Both the position numbers and the translations under genes were made by a program. Below, piece by piece: positions 12,146 to 21,624 of a stretch of 64,000 nt of DNA; the stretch's first letter is position 1, and each line of letters starts with the position of its first letter. Under the pieces are notes generated by a model. The model saw only the letters and a program-made list of their open reading frames with translations, did no database searches and was not told the DNA's origin. The DNA is taken from NCBI RefSeq assembly GCF_030412785.1, contig NZ_CP125295.1, positions 248,001 through 312,000 of the forward strand. Direction: 5' to 3'. This stretch comes from Paraburkholderia sabiae (GTDB taxonomy: Bacteria; Pseudomonadota; Gammaproteobacteria; Burkholderiales; Burkholderiaceae).

Positions 12146-12595
12146 TCAGAATTTTTCTTTCAGCGCGTCTTCGCGCGCGGCTTTTTCCACGCTGCCGTAA
12201 CCATCGCCGCGCGTGCCGCTTTCGAGCAGCGCGCGCGCTTGCGCTTCGTATTGCGCGAGGTCTTCGAGCGTCGCGTTCAGATCTTCGCGCTGACGTTCGA
12301 GCACTTCGCGATGCCGCACGACCGTCGCGAGAAACGCCTGCAACTGCGGCGTGGTGTCCGTCGGCGAGTCGTACAGATCGAGCAGATCGCGGATCTCCGA
12401 CAGCGTGAAACCCAGCCGCTTGCCGCGCAGCGTCAGCCTCAGCCGCGTGCGGTCGCGGCCCGAGTACACGCGGCGCAGTCCGCTCGAACCTTCGCGACTC
12501 GGTGAGAGTAAACCCTGGTCTTCGTAGAAGCGGATTGCACGCGGCGTGACGTCGAATTCGCGGGCCAGTTCGGTGATCGTGTATTGGATGTTCAT
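12146..12595 (-). CDS. MerR-family regulator, LiuR-like
   Basis: 149 residues: N-terminal winged helix-turn-helix (YTITELAREFDVTPRAIRFY, residues 5-24), then RVYSGRDRTRLRLTLRGKRLGF, typical of the MerR DNA-binding domain, and a C-terminal dimerisation coiled coil (about 85-125). It has no metal-binding Cys cluster, which fits the LiuR/acyl-CoA-responsive subgroup that controls leucine and branched-chain acid catabolism. It is the first gene of the minus-strand run toward aceK, thiolase and acyl-CoA dehydrogenase, but 198 bp separates it from aceK, so it may be transcribed apart. Confidence 0.85.
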   Translation of the reverse strand: MNIQYTITELAREFDVTPRAIRFYEDQGLLSPSREGSSGLRRVYSGRDRTRLRLTLRGKRLGFTLSEIRDLLDLYDSPTDTTPQLQAFLATVVRHREVLERQREDLNATLEDLAQYEAQARALLESGTRGDGYGSVEKAAREDALKEKF

Positions 12596-12665
12596 CGCGG
12601 AATGCCCGTCGGCGTGCCCGCGTCTGCGTGTGCATCAGACAGCCGGGCACAAAAACGGATTGAAC

Positions 12666-12694
12666 GTTAGAATCGACGTTTACGTTATCGTCAA
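12666..12694 (-). promoter_or_regulatory. Putative promoter and LiuR-like operator of the MerR gene
   Basis: On the minus strand a TTGACG (-35, 12689-12694) and TCTAAC (-10, 12666-12671) are 17 bp apart. The spacer region holds an imperfect dyad (12676-12691, ACGTTTAC/GTTATCGT; 12 of 16 positions symmetric). A dyad within the promoter spacer is the usual MerR-family operator arrangement. It lies in the 177-bp divergent space shared with the metallo-hydrolase gene. Confidence 0.45.
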
Positions 12695-12772
12695 CCTGAA
12701 CAAAGCGCAACCACGCTGCAATGTGCGATCGGTCATGCGACTGCTCTTGCAGCCGACGAAGGAACCCTCACG

Positions 12773-13843
12773 ATGAACGCTCTCGAACATCAACTCGACT
12801 ATCCATTCGCCGACGGCATGCCCGCCGCGGGCACGACACAGGAAGTCGCGCCCGGCGTCTACTGGCTGCGCATGCCGCTGCCGTTCGCCCTCGATCACAT
12901 CAACCTGTGGCTGCTGCGCGATGAAATCGACGGGCAAAAGGGCTGGACGATCGTCGACTGCGGCATCGCGTCCGACGAGATCAAGGCGAACTGGGAAAAG
13001 CTGTTCGACACGGCGCTCGAAGGCCTGCCGGTGCTGCGCGTGATCGTCACGCATTGCCATCCGGATCACCTCGGTCTCGCGAACTGGCTGTGCGAAGGCG
13101 GCGACAGGAAGCGCTGGAACGTGCGCCTGTGGATTTCGCTCGGCGAGTACATGCTGGGCCGCGTGATGGCGGCTGGTGACGGCTCGAACGCGGGCGGCGA
13201 GGGCGCGGCGCGGCATTTCGCGCGGCATGGTCTGCGCGACGAGGCGTCGCTCGACAAGTTGCGCAATCGCAAGAGCTATTACGCGAATCTGGTGCCCGCC
13301 GTGCCGAGCCAGTACCGGCGCTTGCGCGAAGGCGATGCGCTGTCGATCGGCGGACGCACGTGGCGCATTGTGACGGGCTTCGGCCATTCGCCGGAGCACT
13401 GCGCGCTGCATTCCGACGCCGACGGCATGCTGATTTCCGGCGACATGGTGCTGCCGCGCATTTCGACGAACGTTTCGGTGTTCGACATCGAGCCGGAAGG
13501 CAATCCGCTCGCGTTGTATCTCGGTTCGCTGGGCCGCTACGAAACGATGGCCGCCGATACGCTCGTGCTGCCTTCACATGGCAAGCCGTTTCGCGGGCTG
13601 CATACGCGGATCGGACAACTGCGCGATCACCACGCGGCGCGGCTCGCCGAAGTGCGTGCGGCGTGCGCGGAAAAGCCGTGCAGCGCGGCGGATATCGTCC
13701 CGATCATGTTCAAGCGCGAACTCGACATTCACCAGATGACGTTCGCGATGGGCGAGGCGCTCGCGCATTTGCATTTGCTGTGGCTGCAAGGCGAGTTGAA
13801 GCGTGGGCAGGGCGAGGACGGGGTGATTCGGTTCAGCGCGTGA
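12773..13843 (+). CDS. Metallo-beta-lactamase-fold hydrolase
   Basis: 356-residue cytoplasmic protein with the MBL zinc motif HCHPDH (His94, His96, Asp98, His99), further metal ligands likely in GHSPEH and the terminal PSHG. After the core comes a C-terminal winged-helix-like extension (about 285-345), as in glyoxalase II-like/LACTB2-type thioesterases. Such proteins hydrolyse thioesters or esters; divergence from a LiuR-like regulator over 177 bp suggests an acyl-CoA or acyl-thiol substrate (inference). The gene ends at a strong bidirectional terminator. Confidence 0.88.
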   Translation: MNALEHQLDYPFADGMPAAGTTQEVAPGVYWLRMPLPFALDHINLWLLRDEIDGQKGWTIVDCGIASDEIKANWEKLFDTALEGLPVLRVIVTHCHPDHLGLANWLCEGGDRKRWNVRLWISLGEYMLGRVMAAGDGSNAGGEGAARHFARHGLRDEASLDKLRNRKSYYANLVPAVPSQYRRLREGDALSIGGRTWRIVTGFGHSPEHCALHSDADGMLISGDMVLPRISTNVSVFDIEPEGNPLALYLGSLGRYETMAADTLVLPSHGKPFRGLHTRIGQLRDHHAARLAEVRAACAEKPCSAADIVPIMFKRELDIHQMTFAMGEALAHLHLLWLQGELKRGQGEDGVIRFSA

Positions 13844-13870
13844 TGCCTCAAGCGCGTCCGCACTGAAAAC

Positions 13871-13905
13871 AAAAAGCCCGGCCGCATTCGCGGGCCGGGC
13901 TTTTT
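13871..13905. terminator. Bidirectional rho-independent terminator
   Basis: AAAAAGCCCGGCC (13871-13883), 9-base loop, GGCCGGGCTTTTT (13893-13905). It has a perfect GC stem with A-run and T-run, between the convergent metallo-hydrolase and binding-protein genes. Confidence 0.93.
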
Positions 13906-13932
13906 ACATCGAGCGACGGCGCGTCGGGCAGA

Positions 13933-15528
13933 TCACTGCACCGACACCGCCCCAAAATTCTGCCGCCCAAACGGACTCACGTGATACCCGCTCACGTTGG
14001 TCCGCGTAATCGCAGCCGCCGTCGGATAACCGAGCGGAATCCACAGCGCTTCATCGTGGATGATCTGCTGCGCGGCTTCATACGCCTTCGTGCGCTTGCC
14101 CTGATCCGCCGTTTCCTTGCCTTGCGCGATCAGCTTGTCGAGTTCCGGGTCGCAGTAACGCGCGAAGTTGATGCCCGACTTCACCGCATTGCAGCTGAAA
14201 AGCGGCGACAGATAATTGTCCGGGTCGCCATTGTCACCGGCCCAGCCCATGAACAGGGTGTCGTGCTGCCCCTGCTTGGCCTGCTTGATCAGCTCGCCCC
14301 ATTCGATCACCTTCACCTCGGCCTTCACGCCAATCTTCGCGAAGTCCGCCTGCAGCATTTCCGCGCCCGCCTTCGGATTCGGATTCAGCACGCTGCCGTT
14401 CGGACGCACCCAGATCGTCGTTTCGAAGCCGTTCGGATAACCGGCTTCGGCGAGCAGCTTCTTCGCTTTTTCAGCGTCATACGGCCACGGCTTGACGGCC
14501 TTGTCGTAGCTCCACGTATTCGGCGGATACGGATTGTTCGCAGGCGTCGCCGTGTTGTCGAACACGGCCTTCAGATACGACGTGCGGTCGAACGCCATGT
14601 TCAGCGCGGCGCGCACCTTCTGGTTGTCGAGCGGTTTCTTCTGCGTGTTCAGCGCGACGAATGCCGTCATGAACGCGGGCGTCTGCACGACGGCGAGCGA
14701 CTTGTCCTTCTTCGCGTCGGCGACATCCTGCGGCTTCGGCGACAGCGCGATCTGACATTCGCCCGCCTTCACCTTTTGCGCGCGTACGGCGGCGTCGGGC
14801 GTGATCGCGTAGATCAGCCGGTCGATCTTCGGCTTCGGGCCCCAGTACGTCGGGTTCACGTCATAGCGGATGATCGAATCTTTCGTGTAGCCCTTCAGCA
14901 CGAACGGACCGGTGCCGATCGGCTTCGCGTTCAGGTCGGCCGTCTTGTTCGCCTTGAGCAACTGGTCCGCGTATTCGGACGAGTAGATCGACGCGAAACC
15001 CATCGTCAGGATCGACACGAAGGTCGCGTTCGGCTCGTTCAGTTCGAACTTCACCGTGTTGTCGTCGACCTTCGACACCGACTTGATCAGCTTCACGAGA
15101 CCCATCGACTGCGCATGCGGAAAGCCGCTCGCGCCCGCGACCTTGTGCCACGGATTGCTCTCGTTGAGCATGCGGTCGAAGGTGAAGACGACGTCGTCGG
15201 CGTTCAGCGCGCGCGTGGGCTTGAAGTAGTCGGTGGTCTGGAATTGCACGTTCGGGCGCAGATGGAACGTGTAGGTGAGGCCGTCGCTGCTCACGTCCCA
15301 TTTGTCGGCGAGCGCAGGCGCGACTTTCTTCGCGGCCTCGTCGTACGACACGAGCGAATTGAAAATCACATCCGCCGATGCATTGGTCGTGACGAGCGAG
15401 TTGTACTGGACGACGTCGAAGCCGTCAGGGCTCGACTCCGTGCAGACGGTGAGCGGCTTCGCGACGGACAGCGCGGGCGCGATGGCGAGGGCCGTCAGTG
15501 TCGCGGCGGCAAGCAACTTGAAACGCAT
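13933..15528 (-). CDS. Peptide ABC transporter substrate-binding protein (DppA-like)
   Basis: 531 residues with a Sec signal peptide (cleavage near residue 23, SVA-KP), therefore periplasmic. Family 5 extracellular solute-binding fold: LTVCTESSPDGFDV start, LRPNVQFQTTDYFKPTRALNADDVVFTFDRM, then the long cluster-C domain with GWAGDNGDPDNYLSPLFSC, which closely resembles dipeptide-binding DppA proteins. No permease or ATPase gene follows within the window; the next gene downstream on this strand is the metallo-hydrolase terminator region. It is either an orphan binding protein or works with components encoded elsewhere. Confidence 0.92.
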   Translation of the reverse strand: MRFKLLAAATLTALAIAPALSVAKPLTVCTESSPDGFDVVQYNSLVTTNASADVIFNSLVSYDEAAKKVAPALADKWDVSSDGLTYTFHLRPNVQFQTTDYFKPTRALNADDVVFTFDRMLNESNPWHKVAGASGFPHAQSMGLVKLIKSVSKVDDNTVKFELNEPNATFVSILTMGFASIYSSEYADQLLKANKTADLNAKPIGTGPFVLKGYTKDSIIRYDVNPTYWGPKPKIDRLIYAITPDAAVRAQKVKAGECQIALSPKPQDVADAKKDKSLAVVQTPAFMTAFVALNTQKKPLDNQKVRAALNMAFDRTSYLKAVFDNTATPANNPYPPNTWSYDKAVKPWPYDAEKAKKLLAEAGYPNGFETTIWVRPNGSVLNPNPKAGAEMLQADFAKIGVKAEVKVIEWGELIKQAKQGQHDTLFMGWAGDNGDPDNYLSPLFSCNAVKSGINFARYCDPELDKLIAQGKETADQGKRTKAYEAAQQIIHDEALWIPLGYPTAAAITRTNVSGYHVSPFGRQNFGAVSVQ

Positions 15529-15740
15529 AAGATCTCCCGGGATTTCGAATTGTTCGTGGCGGGGCGGCGTCGTGCGTGCTGCTGCAAACGACGCGCTCCG
15601 GGCGGGCTGTCACGCATTGACTCTGAAACGGTTCCGGCGCTGTCGGCTTCGTTGTTAACGCTTGCCGGCTCTGGCGCAAGCTTATCGAAGGCTCACGGCA
15701 GCGACAACAATTGAATCCGCATAACCATATGGCTGGCCGG

Positions 15741-16562
15741 TTACGCCTGGCGGCGGCTCGCGTAGTCCACAAGATACGCGATGCCGTCGATCGCCCGCGA
15801 GCCATACCACGACACCATTTCGCCATCGATCAGTTCGACCCGTTTGTTTTTCAGTCGCGCATCCTGTGAGAGCGCATCGCAATGCTGCTGCGTGAAGCGA
15901 TACGGTTCGCTCGACAGCAACACGCGGTCGGCCTGAGCGAGCCACGCGGCGTCCAGATCGAACGAAGGATAACGCGCCGCGCCTTTTTCGCCGCCGTGCA
16001 CGTCGGGCAAGGTGTGCCAGTTCACGAGGCGCAGCATTGCGGAGATGTAGGTGTCGCGCGCGACGGTCATCCACGGTTCGCGCCAGATCGCGTAAAGCAC
16101 GTTTTGCGTCGGCCATTCGCGCGATGTGCATGCGTTGAGTTGCCTTTCAAGCGCGGCGCTCAACTCGCGCGCTTCTTGTCCGCGGTCGAAGAGCGCGCCG
16201 AGCAGTGCATACAACGCGAGGTTGTCGCGAGGCTCCAGCGGATGCGTAACGACGACATGCGGCACGAACGCACGCATCTGCTCGACAGTATCGCGCTCGT
16301 TTTCGTCGATATTGACGATCACGTGCGTCGGTTGCAGCGCGCGCACAGCGTCGATTTTCACCGCTTTCGTGCCGCCGACTTTCGGCACGTTGCGCACCTT
16401 GTCGCGCGGATGCACGCAAAAACCCGTGCGTCCGACGATCTGCGCATCCAGTTTCAGTGCAAAGAGAAGTTCGGTGAGGCTCGGCACCAGCGACACGATG
16501 CGCGCGCCGGGTTCCGCTGTCGCGTGCTCGATACCGGCTGCATCGACGACACGCGTGGCCAT
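15741..16562 (-). CDS. BtuF-like helical-backbone metal receptor/cobalamin-binding protein
   Basis: 273 residues. The type III periplasmic-binding fold is recognisable from RIVSLVPSLTELLFAL (about 22-37), GRTGFCVHP, VGGTKAVKIDAVRALQPTHVIVN and the C-terminal YPSFDLDAAWLAQADRVLLSSEPYRF. Unlike E. coli BtuF there is no signal peptide: the protein begins MATRVVDAAG and is polar. It may be cytoplasmic, be exported with help, or have a mis-placed start, although the upstream gene stop lies only 3 bp away (16566), leaving no room for a longer leader without overlap. No btuC/btuD is adjacent. Confidence 0.82.
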   Translation of the reverse strand: MATRVVDAAGIEHATAEPGARIVSLVPSLTELLFALKLDAQIVGRTGFCVHPRDKVRNVPKVGGTKAVKIDAVRALQPTHVIVNIDENERDTVEQMRAFVPHVVVTHPLEPRDNLALYALLGALFDRGQEARELSAALERQLNACTSREWPTQNVLYAIWREPWMTVARDTYISAMLRLVNWHTLPDVHGGEKGAARYPSFDLDAAWLAQADRVLLSSEPYRFTQQHCDALSQDARLKNKRVELIDGEMVSWYGSRAIDGIAYLVDYASRRQA

Positions 16563-16565
16563 GCG

Positions 16566-17336
16566 CTACTGCGCGGTGCGCGGTTTGCGCGGCGCCTTTT
16601 CGAACACGGCGTCGTAGAGCCAGCGCGGCGCGACGTGCAGCAGCATCGCCGCGAAACGCATCTGCCACGGGAAGATCGCGAAACGCGTCTTGCGCGCGAT
16701 CGCTTCGGCGACCTTCGCGGCGAAACGGTCGGCGTCCATCAGGAAGGGCATCGAGTACGGATTGTGCGCCGTCATCGGCGTGCGGATGTAGCCGGGCGCG
16801 ATCGTCGTCACCGACACGCCGAGCGGACGCATCTCGACGCGCAGCGCTTCGAGATACTTGAGCGCCGCCGATTTCGACGCGCTGTACGCACCCGAACCCG
16901 GCAACCCGCGCACGCCCGCGACGCTTGCAATGCCGACGAGCGCGCCCTTGCGCGCGGCGATCATCGCTTGCGCGAACGGCTCGAAGGTCGCGACCATGCC
17001 GAAGTAGTTGATGTCCATCACGTCGCGGAACGTCTGCAGATCGCCGTGACCTGTGACGGCGCCGCGGCTGATGCCCGCATTCGCGATCACGATGTCGGGG
17101 CAGCCGTGTTCCGCGATGAACTGCTGTGCGGCCTGCGCGAGCGCGTCCGCATCCCGTACGTCGACGGAATAAACGGAGATGGTGTTCTGGGGATGGGACT
17201 GCTGGAAGCGGGCGAGGGCGTCGCCGCGACGGGCGACGAGCCCGAGGATCGCGCCGCGCCGCGCGTATTCGGCGGCGAGCGCTTCGCCTATGCCGCTGGA
17301 CGCGCCGGTGATGAAGACCTTCAACGGTGAACTCAT
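16566..17336 (-). CDS. Short-chain dehydrogenase/reductase
   Basis: 256 residues, NAD(P)-dependent. TGASSGIG at residues 10-17, NAG in IANAGISRG, catalytic Ser-Tyr-Lys with YSASKSA, and TIAPGYIRTPMT after it, all classical SDR signatures. The C-terminal segment is basic and hydrophobic (MRFAAMLLHVAPRWLYDAVFEKAPRK), as in membrane-associated DltE/YqjQ-like SDRs. It is followed 3 bp later by the BtuF-like gene and preceded 17 bp upstream by dsbA, so the three probably form an operon. Confidence 0.9.
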   Translation of the reverse strand: MSSPLKVFITGASSGIGEALAAEYARRGAILGLVARRGDALARFQQSHPQNTISVYSVDVRDADALAQAAQQFIAEHGCPDIVIANAGISRGAVTGHGDLQTFRDVMDINYFGMVATFEPFAQAMIAARKGALVGIASVAGVRGLPGSGAYSASKSAALKYLEALRVEMRPLGVSVTTIAPGYIRTPMTAHNPYSMPFLMDADRFAAKVAEAIARKTRFAIFPWQMRFAAMLLHVAPRWLYDAVFEKAPRKPRTAQ

Positions 17337-17353
17337 ACCGGCGCTTTGTTGAA

Positions 17354-17992
17354 TTACATCTTCTTGGCGCGAACCTGCGCGACCAGGTAGTCGAGCACCT
17401 GGATCGTGCCCGGCAGGCTGTTGGTCTGCGCCGGGCCCGTTTCGTACTTGCCTTGCACAGCGAGCGTCGGCACGCCGTCGATACGGAAGTCTTCGATCAG
17501 CTTCTTGTCACGCTGAACCGCGCTTTGCGTCGAGAACGAGTTGTACGCGTCCATGAACTTCTTCGGATCGACGCCGTTCTTCGAGAGGAATTTGGCCTGA
17601 TCTTCCGGCGTCAGCAGATAGTTCTTGTTGACGTGAATTTCGTGGAAGATGGTCGGCGTGAGCTGGTTCGCGAGGCCGAGCGCGTCGACTGCGTGATAGA
17701 GCTTCGAGTGCGGAATGAAGTCGTCGCGGAACGCAACGGGCACGCGCTTGAAGACGACGTCCGGACCCTGCTTCTTGATCCACGCTTCCAGATACGGGTC
17801 GAACTCATTGCAATGCGGGCAGCCGTACCACATGAACTCGATGACTTCGATCTTGCCGGCGGGCGCTTCGACAGGCTGCGGCGTGGACAGCGTCGTGTAG
17901 TCCTTGCCGGCGACGGGCGCAGTGGGCGACGCATGCGCCGCGCTTGCGACGAGGCCGAGCGAAAGGAAAAGAATGCTGAGCAGTTTTTTCAT
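17354..17992 (-). CDS. dsbA: Thiol:disulfide interchange protein DsbA
   Basis: Periplasmic dithiol oxidase that introduces disulfides into exported proteins. I start at the ATG 17990-17992 (MKKLLSILFL), which gives a clean Sec signal peptide cleaved after AHA (about residue 21) and a 212-residue precursor. The active site is CPHC at Cys58-Cys61 in MWYGCPHC, and the cis-proline is in GVPTLAV. The helical insertion between these is of normal length. It is first of a probable dsbA-SDR-btuF-like run; the SPOR protein gene lies 160 bp upstream on the same strand. Confidence 0.96.
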   Translation of the reverse strand: MKKLLSILFLSLGLVASAAHASPTAPVAGKDYTTLSTPQPVEAPAGKIEVIEFMWYGCPHCNEFDPYLEAWIKKQGPDVVFKRVPVAFRDDFIPHSKLYHAVDALGLANQLTPTIFHEIHVNKNYLLTPEDQAKFLSKNGVDPKKFMDAYNSFSTQSAVQRDKKLIEDFRIDGVPTLAVQGKYETGPAQTNSLPGTIQVLDYLVAQVRAKKM

Positions 17993-18152
17993 GTCTTGTG
18001 AACCCAATCAGGGAAAGTAACGGTGGCCGGCTGCTGCACTATTGCACGCCGAGACCGCTACGGATTCGACGGCAGGCTTCTGCCGCACATGAGACTTGCG
18101 CCGCGCGCCGAGGTTCAGCAACGGCGCGCGACAACGCATTACCGAATATGAA

Positions 18153-18947
18153 TCACTGCTTGCTGAAGCGGATCACGGCCGTATCGACACCGGCGTCCGA
18201 CAGACGCTGACGCGTGGTGTTCATGTCCTCGAACTTCGAGAACGGCCCGATACGCACGCGATAGTACGTCACACCGCCCGCATCGCGCTGCGTGACCTTC
18301 GACTCGAAACCCTGGAATGCGAGACGCGCACGCTGCTGTTCGGCGTCGGCGGCTGTCTTGTAGGCACCGACCTGCAGCAGATAACCCGTGTTCGCGTCGG
18401 CAGCGGACGGCGCGCCGTTCGTGTTCGGCGTCGAGCCGGCCTTCGGCGGCTGCGTCGGGGCGTTGTTGGCTGTTGTCGGTGCGCTCGTCGGATTCGGTGC
18501 CTTCTTCGGCGGAATCATTGCCGTGGTCGTGCCGTTGTTCGCGTTCGCGCCGTTGTCCTGCGCGGGCTTCGGCGCGACGGCGACACCGTTGTTGTTCGAC
18601 GGCGGCACTTCGACGATCTGCGGCTCTTCGAGCATGCCCGAGCTCTGCGTCTGGTTCGTGGTCTGTCCGGGCGCCGTGTTGGGCGGCGCGGGCTGTGCGG
18701 CTTGCGGCACCGGCTGGCCGGGGCTCTTGCCTTGCAGCGGACGGTTCGGATCGTATTGCGGCTGGCTTGCGCCGCTGTCGGATGCAGCGGGCGGTGCGAC
18801 CTTCGCGACGAACGGTGTCGGTGCGCGCGTGATGTAGAGCGCCACCACCACCGCGATGGCCAGGCCGACGATCAGGCCCAGCACGATACCGAGAAAAGTG
18901 CCCCCGGTCTGTTTAGACTGCTTTGTAGTGCGGCGTGGTTTTGCCAT
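18153..18947 (-). CDS. SPOR-domain membrane protein (FtsN-like)
   Basis: 264-residue bitopic inner-membrane protein: a short basic cytoplasmic tail (KPRRTTKQSKQ), one transmembrane helix (about residues 17-40), a long Pro/Ala/Asn/Gln-rich periplasmic linker (50-180) and a C-terminal SPOR domain (about 185-262; YLLQVGAYKTAADAEQQRARL and YYRVRIGPFSKFEDM). SPOR domains bind denuded septal peptidoglycan, so a role at division is likely. The gene lies 100 bp downstream of argS, as in other Burkholderiaceae. Confidence 0.9.
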   Translation of the reverse strand: MAKPRRTTKQSKQTGGTFLGIVLGLIVGLAIAVVVALYITRAPTPFVAKVAPPAASDSGASQPQYDPNRPLQGKSPGQPVPQAAQPAPPNTAPGQTTNQTQSSGMLEEPQIVEVPPSNNNGVAVAPKPAQDNGANANNGTTTAMIPPKKAPNPTSAPTTANNAPTQPPKAGSTPNTNGAPSAADANTGYLLQVGAYKTAADAEQQRARLAFQGFESKVTQRDAGGVTYYRVRIGPFSKFEDMNTTRQRLSDAGVDTAVIRFSKQ

Positions 18948-19047
18948 CGTCTAATTCACCTGCAAATGGAAATCTGGAATGACCGTCGATTATAGCGACG
19001 GTCATCCGGCTCGCGTCCCGAATAAATCCAATTAAACCGCGGGGAGA

Positions 19048-20832
19048 TTACATTTTGGCGGGTGCCGACACACCGATCACGGCGAGGCCATTCGCCAGGA
19101 CCTGACGCGTCGCCGCGAGCAAAGCGATGCGCGCATTGCGCGGCGCTTCGTCGTCGACCAGAACGCGTTCGGCATTGTAGAACGAGTGAAATTCGCCTGC
19201 GAGATCGCGCAGATAGAACGCGACCGCGTGCGGCGCGAGTTCGTCGGCGGCGTGCGTCAGCATGTCCGGGAATTCCGCGAGCTTCTGCAGCAGGGCCATC
19301 GCGCGTTCGCTGTCGAGGGGCGACAGATCGACGATGGGCAGGCCCGTTTCATCGGCGCCGTAGCGCGACTTCCATTCGTTGATCACCGAGCAGATGCGCG
19401 CGTGCGCGTACTGCACGTAGTACACCGGGTTCTCGTCGTTCTGCTTGAGCGCGAGGTCGACGTCGAACACGAACTCCGTGTCGGCCTTGCGCGAGATCAG
19501 GAAGAAGCGCACCGCGTCGCGGCCGCGACGGATCGTCTCTTCGTCGAGCAGATCGGGCGCGGCTTCCTGGCCCGGCACGGCGCCACCCGACCATTCGATC
19601 AGATCGCGCACCGTCACGTAGCTGCCCGCGCGCTTCGAGATCTTCACTTCCTGGCCGTCGCGCATCACGGTGACCATCTTGTGCAGCACGTAGTCGGGAT
19701 AGCCCTTCGGAATGCCGATGCCGAGACCCTGCAGACCGGCACGCACGCGCGCGATCGTGCCGTGGTGGTCCGAACCCTGAATGTTGATGACCTTCGTGAA
19801 GCCGCGTTCCCACTTGGTCTCGTGATACGCGACGTCGGGCACGAAGTACGTGTACGTGCCGTCGGACTTGCGCATCACGCGGTCCTTGTCGTCGCCGTCG
19901 TCGGTGGTGCGCAGCCACAGCGCGCCTTCCTGCTCGTACGTCTTGCCGGCGGCGATCAGCTCGTCCACGGTCTTCTCGACGCGGCCTTCCTTGTACAGCG
20001 ACGATTCGAGGTAGTACTGGTCGAAGTTCACGCCGAAGGCTTGCAGGTCCATATCCTGCTCATGACGCAGATACGCGACGGCGAAGCGGCGGATCGCTTC
20101 GAGGTCTTCGACGTCGCCCGCGCCCTTGACGGGCTCGCCGTCGCTGGCCGACACGGTTTCGCCGTTCAGGTAGTCGCACGCGATGTCGGCGATGTACTCG
20201 CCGTTGTACGCGGCTTCGGGCCAGCCGGCGTCGCCGGGCTTGAGGCCGCGGGCGCGTGCCTGCGTCGAGATGGCGAGATTGCCGATCTGCACGCCAGCGT
20301 CGTTGTAGTAGAACTCGCGGTGCACGCCGTAGCCTTGCGACGCGAGCACGTTCGACATCGCATCGCCGAGCGCGGCCTGACGGCCGTGGCCGACGTGCAG
20401 CGGGCCCGTCGGGTTCGCCGACACGAACTCGACCAGCACGCGCTTGCCTGCGTCGCGCTGCGAGCGGCCGAACGTGTCGCGCTGTGCGAATACGGCGGCG
20501 ATCACCGATTGCTTGGACGCAGCCGACAGACGCAGATTGATGAAGCCCGGACCGGCCACTTCGGCGCTTTCGACGAGGCCTTTGGCGAGCGGATGCGCGG
20601 GCAGCGCATCGACGATCTGCTGTGCGAGCTGGCGCGGATTGGCGCGCAGCGGCTTCGCAAGTTGCATCGCGACGTTGCACGCGACGTCGCCGTGCGCGGC
20701 GACCTTCGGTCGTTCGAGCGTGATGGCGGGCGCGATGAACGCGGCTTCGGATTCGCCTTGAGTGGCCTGGGCGACCTGCTTGACCACGTCGGTCAACAGG
20801 GTTTCGAGAGTGTGTTTGTGTGCAGGCAGCAT
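19048..20832 (-). CDS. argS: Arginyl-tRNA synthetase
   Basis: Class I aminoacyl-tRNA synthetase charging tRNA-Arg. The ATG at 20830-20832 ([10 protein letters not shown]) gives 594 residues, close to the family norm; the longer frame adds 19 residues of unlikely sequence. The N-terminal Add1 domain is followed by the HIGH-type motif HVGH (146-149) in [14 protein letters not shown], the KMSKS equivalent KISKRAG later, and a DALR anticodon-binding C-terminus. Its promoter should lie in the 20833-21070 region. Confidence 0.96.
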   Translation of the reverse strand: MLPAHKHTLETLLTDVVKQVAQATQGESEAAFIAPAITLERPKVAAHGDVACNVAMQLAKPLRANPRQLAQQIVDALPAHPLAKGLVESAEVAGPGFINLRLSAASKQSVIAAVFAQRDTFGRSQRDAGKRVLVEFVSANPTGPLHVGHGRQAALGDAMSNVLASQGYGVHREFYYNDAGVQIGNLAISTQARARGLKPGDAGWPEAAYNGEYIADIACDYLNGETVSASDGEPVKGAGDVEDLEAIRRFAVAYLRHEQDMDLQAFGVNFDQYYLESSLYKEGRVEKTVDELIAAGKTYEQEGALWLRTTDDGDDKDRVMRKSDGTYTYFVPDVAYHETKWERGFTKVINIQGSDHHGTIARVRAGLQGLGIGIPKGYPDYVLHKMVTVMRDGQEVKISKRAGSYVTVRDLIEWSGGAVPGQEAAPDLLDEETIRRGRDAVRFFLISRKADTEFVFDVDLALKQNDENPVYYVQYAHARICSVINEWKSRYGADETGLPIVDLSPLDSERAMALLQKLAEFPDMLTHAADELAPHAVAFYLRDLAGEFHSFYNAERVLVDDEAPRNARIALLAATRQVLANGLAVIGVSAPAKM

Positions 20833-21218
20833 GCTTGTTGCGAGTCCAGTGAGGCAGTCCGATGAAGCGGGCAGCGCCGCGAACGGCATGAAGCCGGGCC
20901 GTCGACGGCGTGGAAAGCATCAGGGCCGCCGATGCGCGGCGTCGGCAGATTGCGACTGCGGCGTCGCGGCGAGCCGTGGCAGCCGTATCGAACACGCGCG
21001 GCTGCGATGCAGCGCAGCGTGCCCGGACGTGCGGCAGCGAGCTTTTTCCGTCAATGTCGGATTTTAGCAGGTGCTAATATGTCCAATGAGATGTCCAACG
21101 AGCTGCCCAGCAAGGGCCGTGGCCGTCAGCCCGCCGTCAGACAGCGGGCGGGCGCGCAAACGGAACTCGTGCGGCTGGCCGCGCGGGAAACCAACATAAC
21201 GAAAAGGGAACCGTCATC

Positions 21219-21545
21219 ATGCTGATTACTTTCAAATGCCGCTCCGCGCCCGACGTAGTGATGCTTGAGAATCTTGCCCAGTATTTGCTGGGCATCATCG
21301 GCAAGCGGCTCGGCGAACGCGGCGTGATCAGTCACGACGAACTGGGCGTGGCCATCACGAAGCTCGAAGCGGCCATCGTCACGGACAAGCAGGAGCGTGC
21401 CGAGCATGAAGGCCACTTCCACGAAGGCGAGGAAGGCCACGAGCATCATGAGATCCCCGTCGGGCTCGCGCAACGGGCGTTCCCGTTCCTCGACATGCTG
21501 CGCGCGGCGCAGAAGGAAAACACAGATATCGTTTGGGGTATCTGA
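21219..21545 (+). CDS. DUF1840 protein
   Basis: 108 residues of unknown function that match the short DUF1840 family of betaproteobacteria (MLITFKCRSAPDVVML start). The centre is rich in His and Glu (EHEGHFHEGEEGHEHHE, about 62-78), which could bind metal; the ends are conserved-looking and hydrophobic. A good Shine-Dalgarno (AAGGGA) precedes the ATG. Cytoplasmic by lack of signal or membrane segment. It ends at a bidirectional terminator. Confidence 0.85.
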   Translation: MLITFKCRSAPDVVMLENLAQYLLGIIGKRLGERGVISHDELGVAITKLEAAIVTDKQERAEHEGHFHEGEEGHEHHEIPVGLAQRAFPFLDMLRAAQKENTDIVWGI

Positions 21546-21554
21546 GGCGCAAAC

Positions 21555-21586
21555 AAAAAGCCCGTCGTGATCCGACGGGCTTTTTT
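21555..21586. terminator. Bidirectional rho-independent terminator
   Basis: AAAAAGCCCGTCG (21555-21567), 5-base loop, CGACGGGCTTTTTT. It lies between the convergent DUF1840 gene and the small exported protein gene. Confidence 0.93.
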
Positions 21587-21624
21587 CATTGCGTCGCCGC
21601 TTGTTGGCGCGCTTATTTGTTCGC

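Noticed and set aside
19186..20865. Long plus-strand open frame opposite argS
   Set aside because: Shadow of argS codon bias; Arg/Ala/Val/Asp-rich with no domain.
21079..21225. 48-codon frame just upstream of and overlapping DUF1840
   Set aside because: Weak ribosome-binding signal and Arg/Gln/Ser-rich composition with no recognisable segment; most likely part of the DUF1840 leader.
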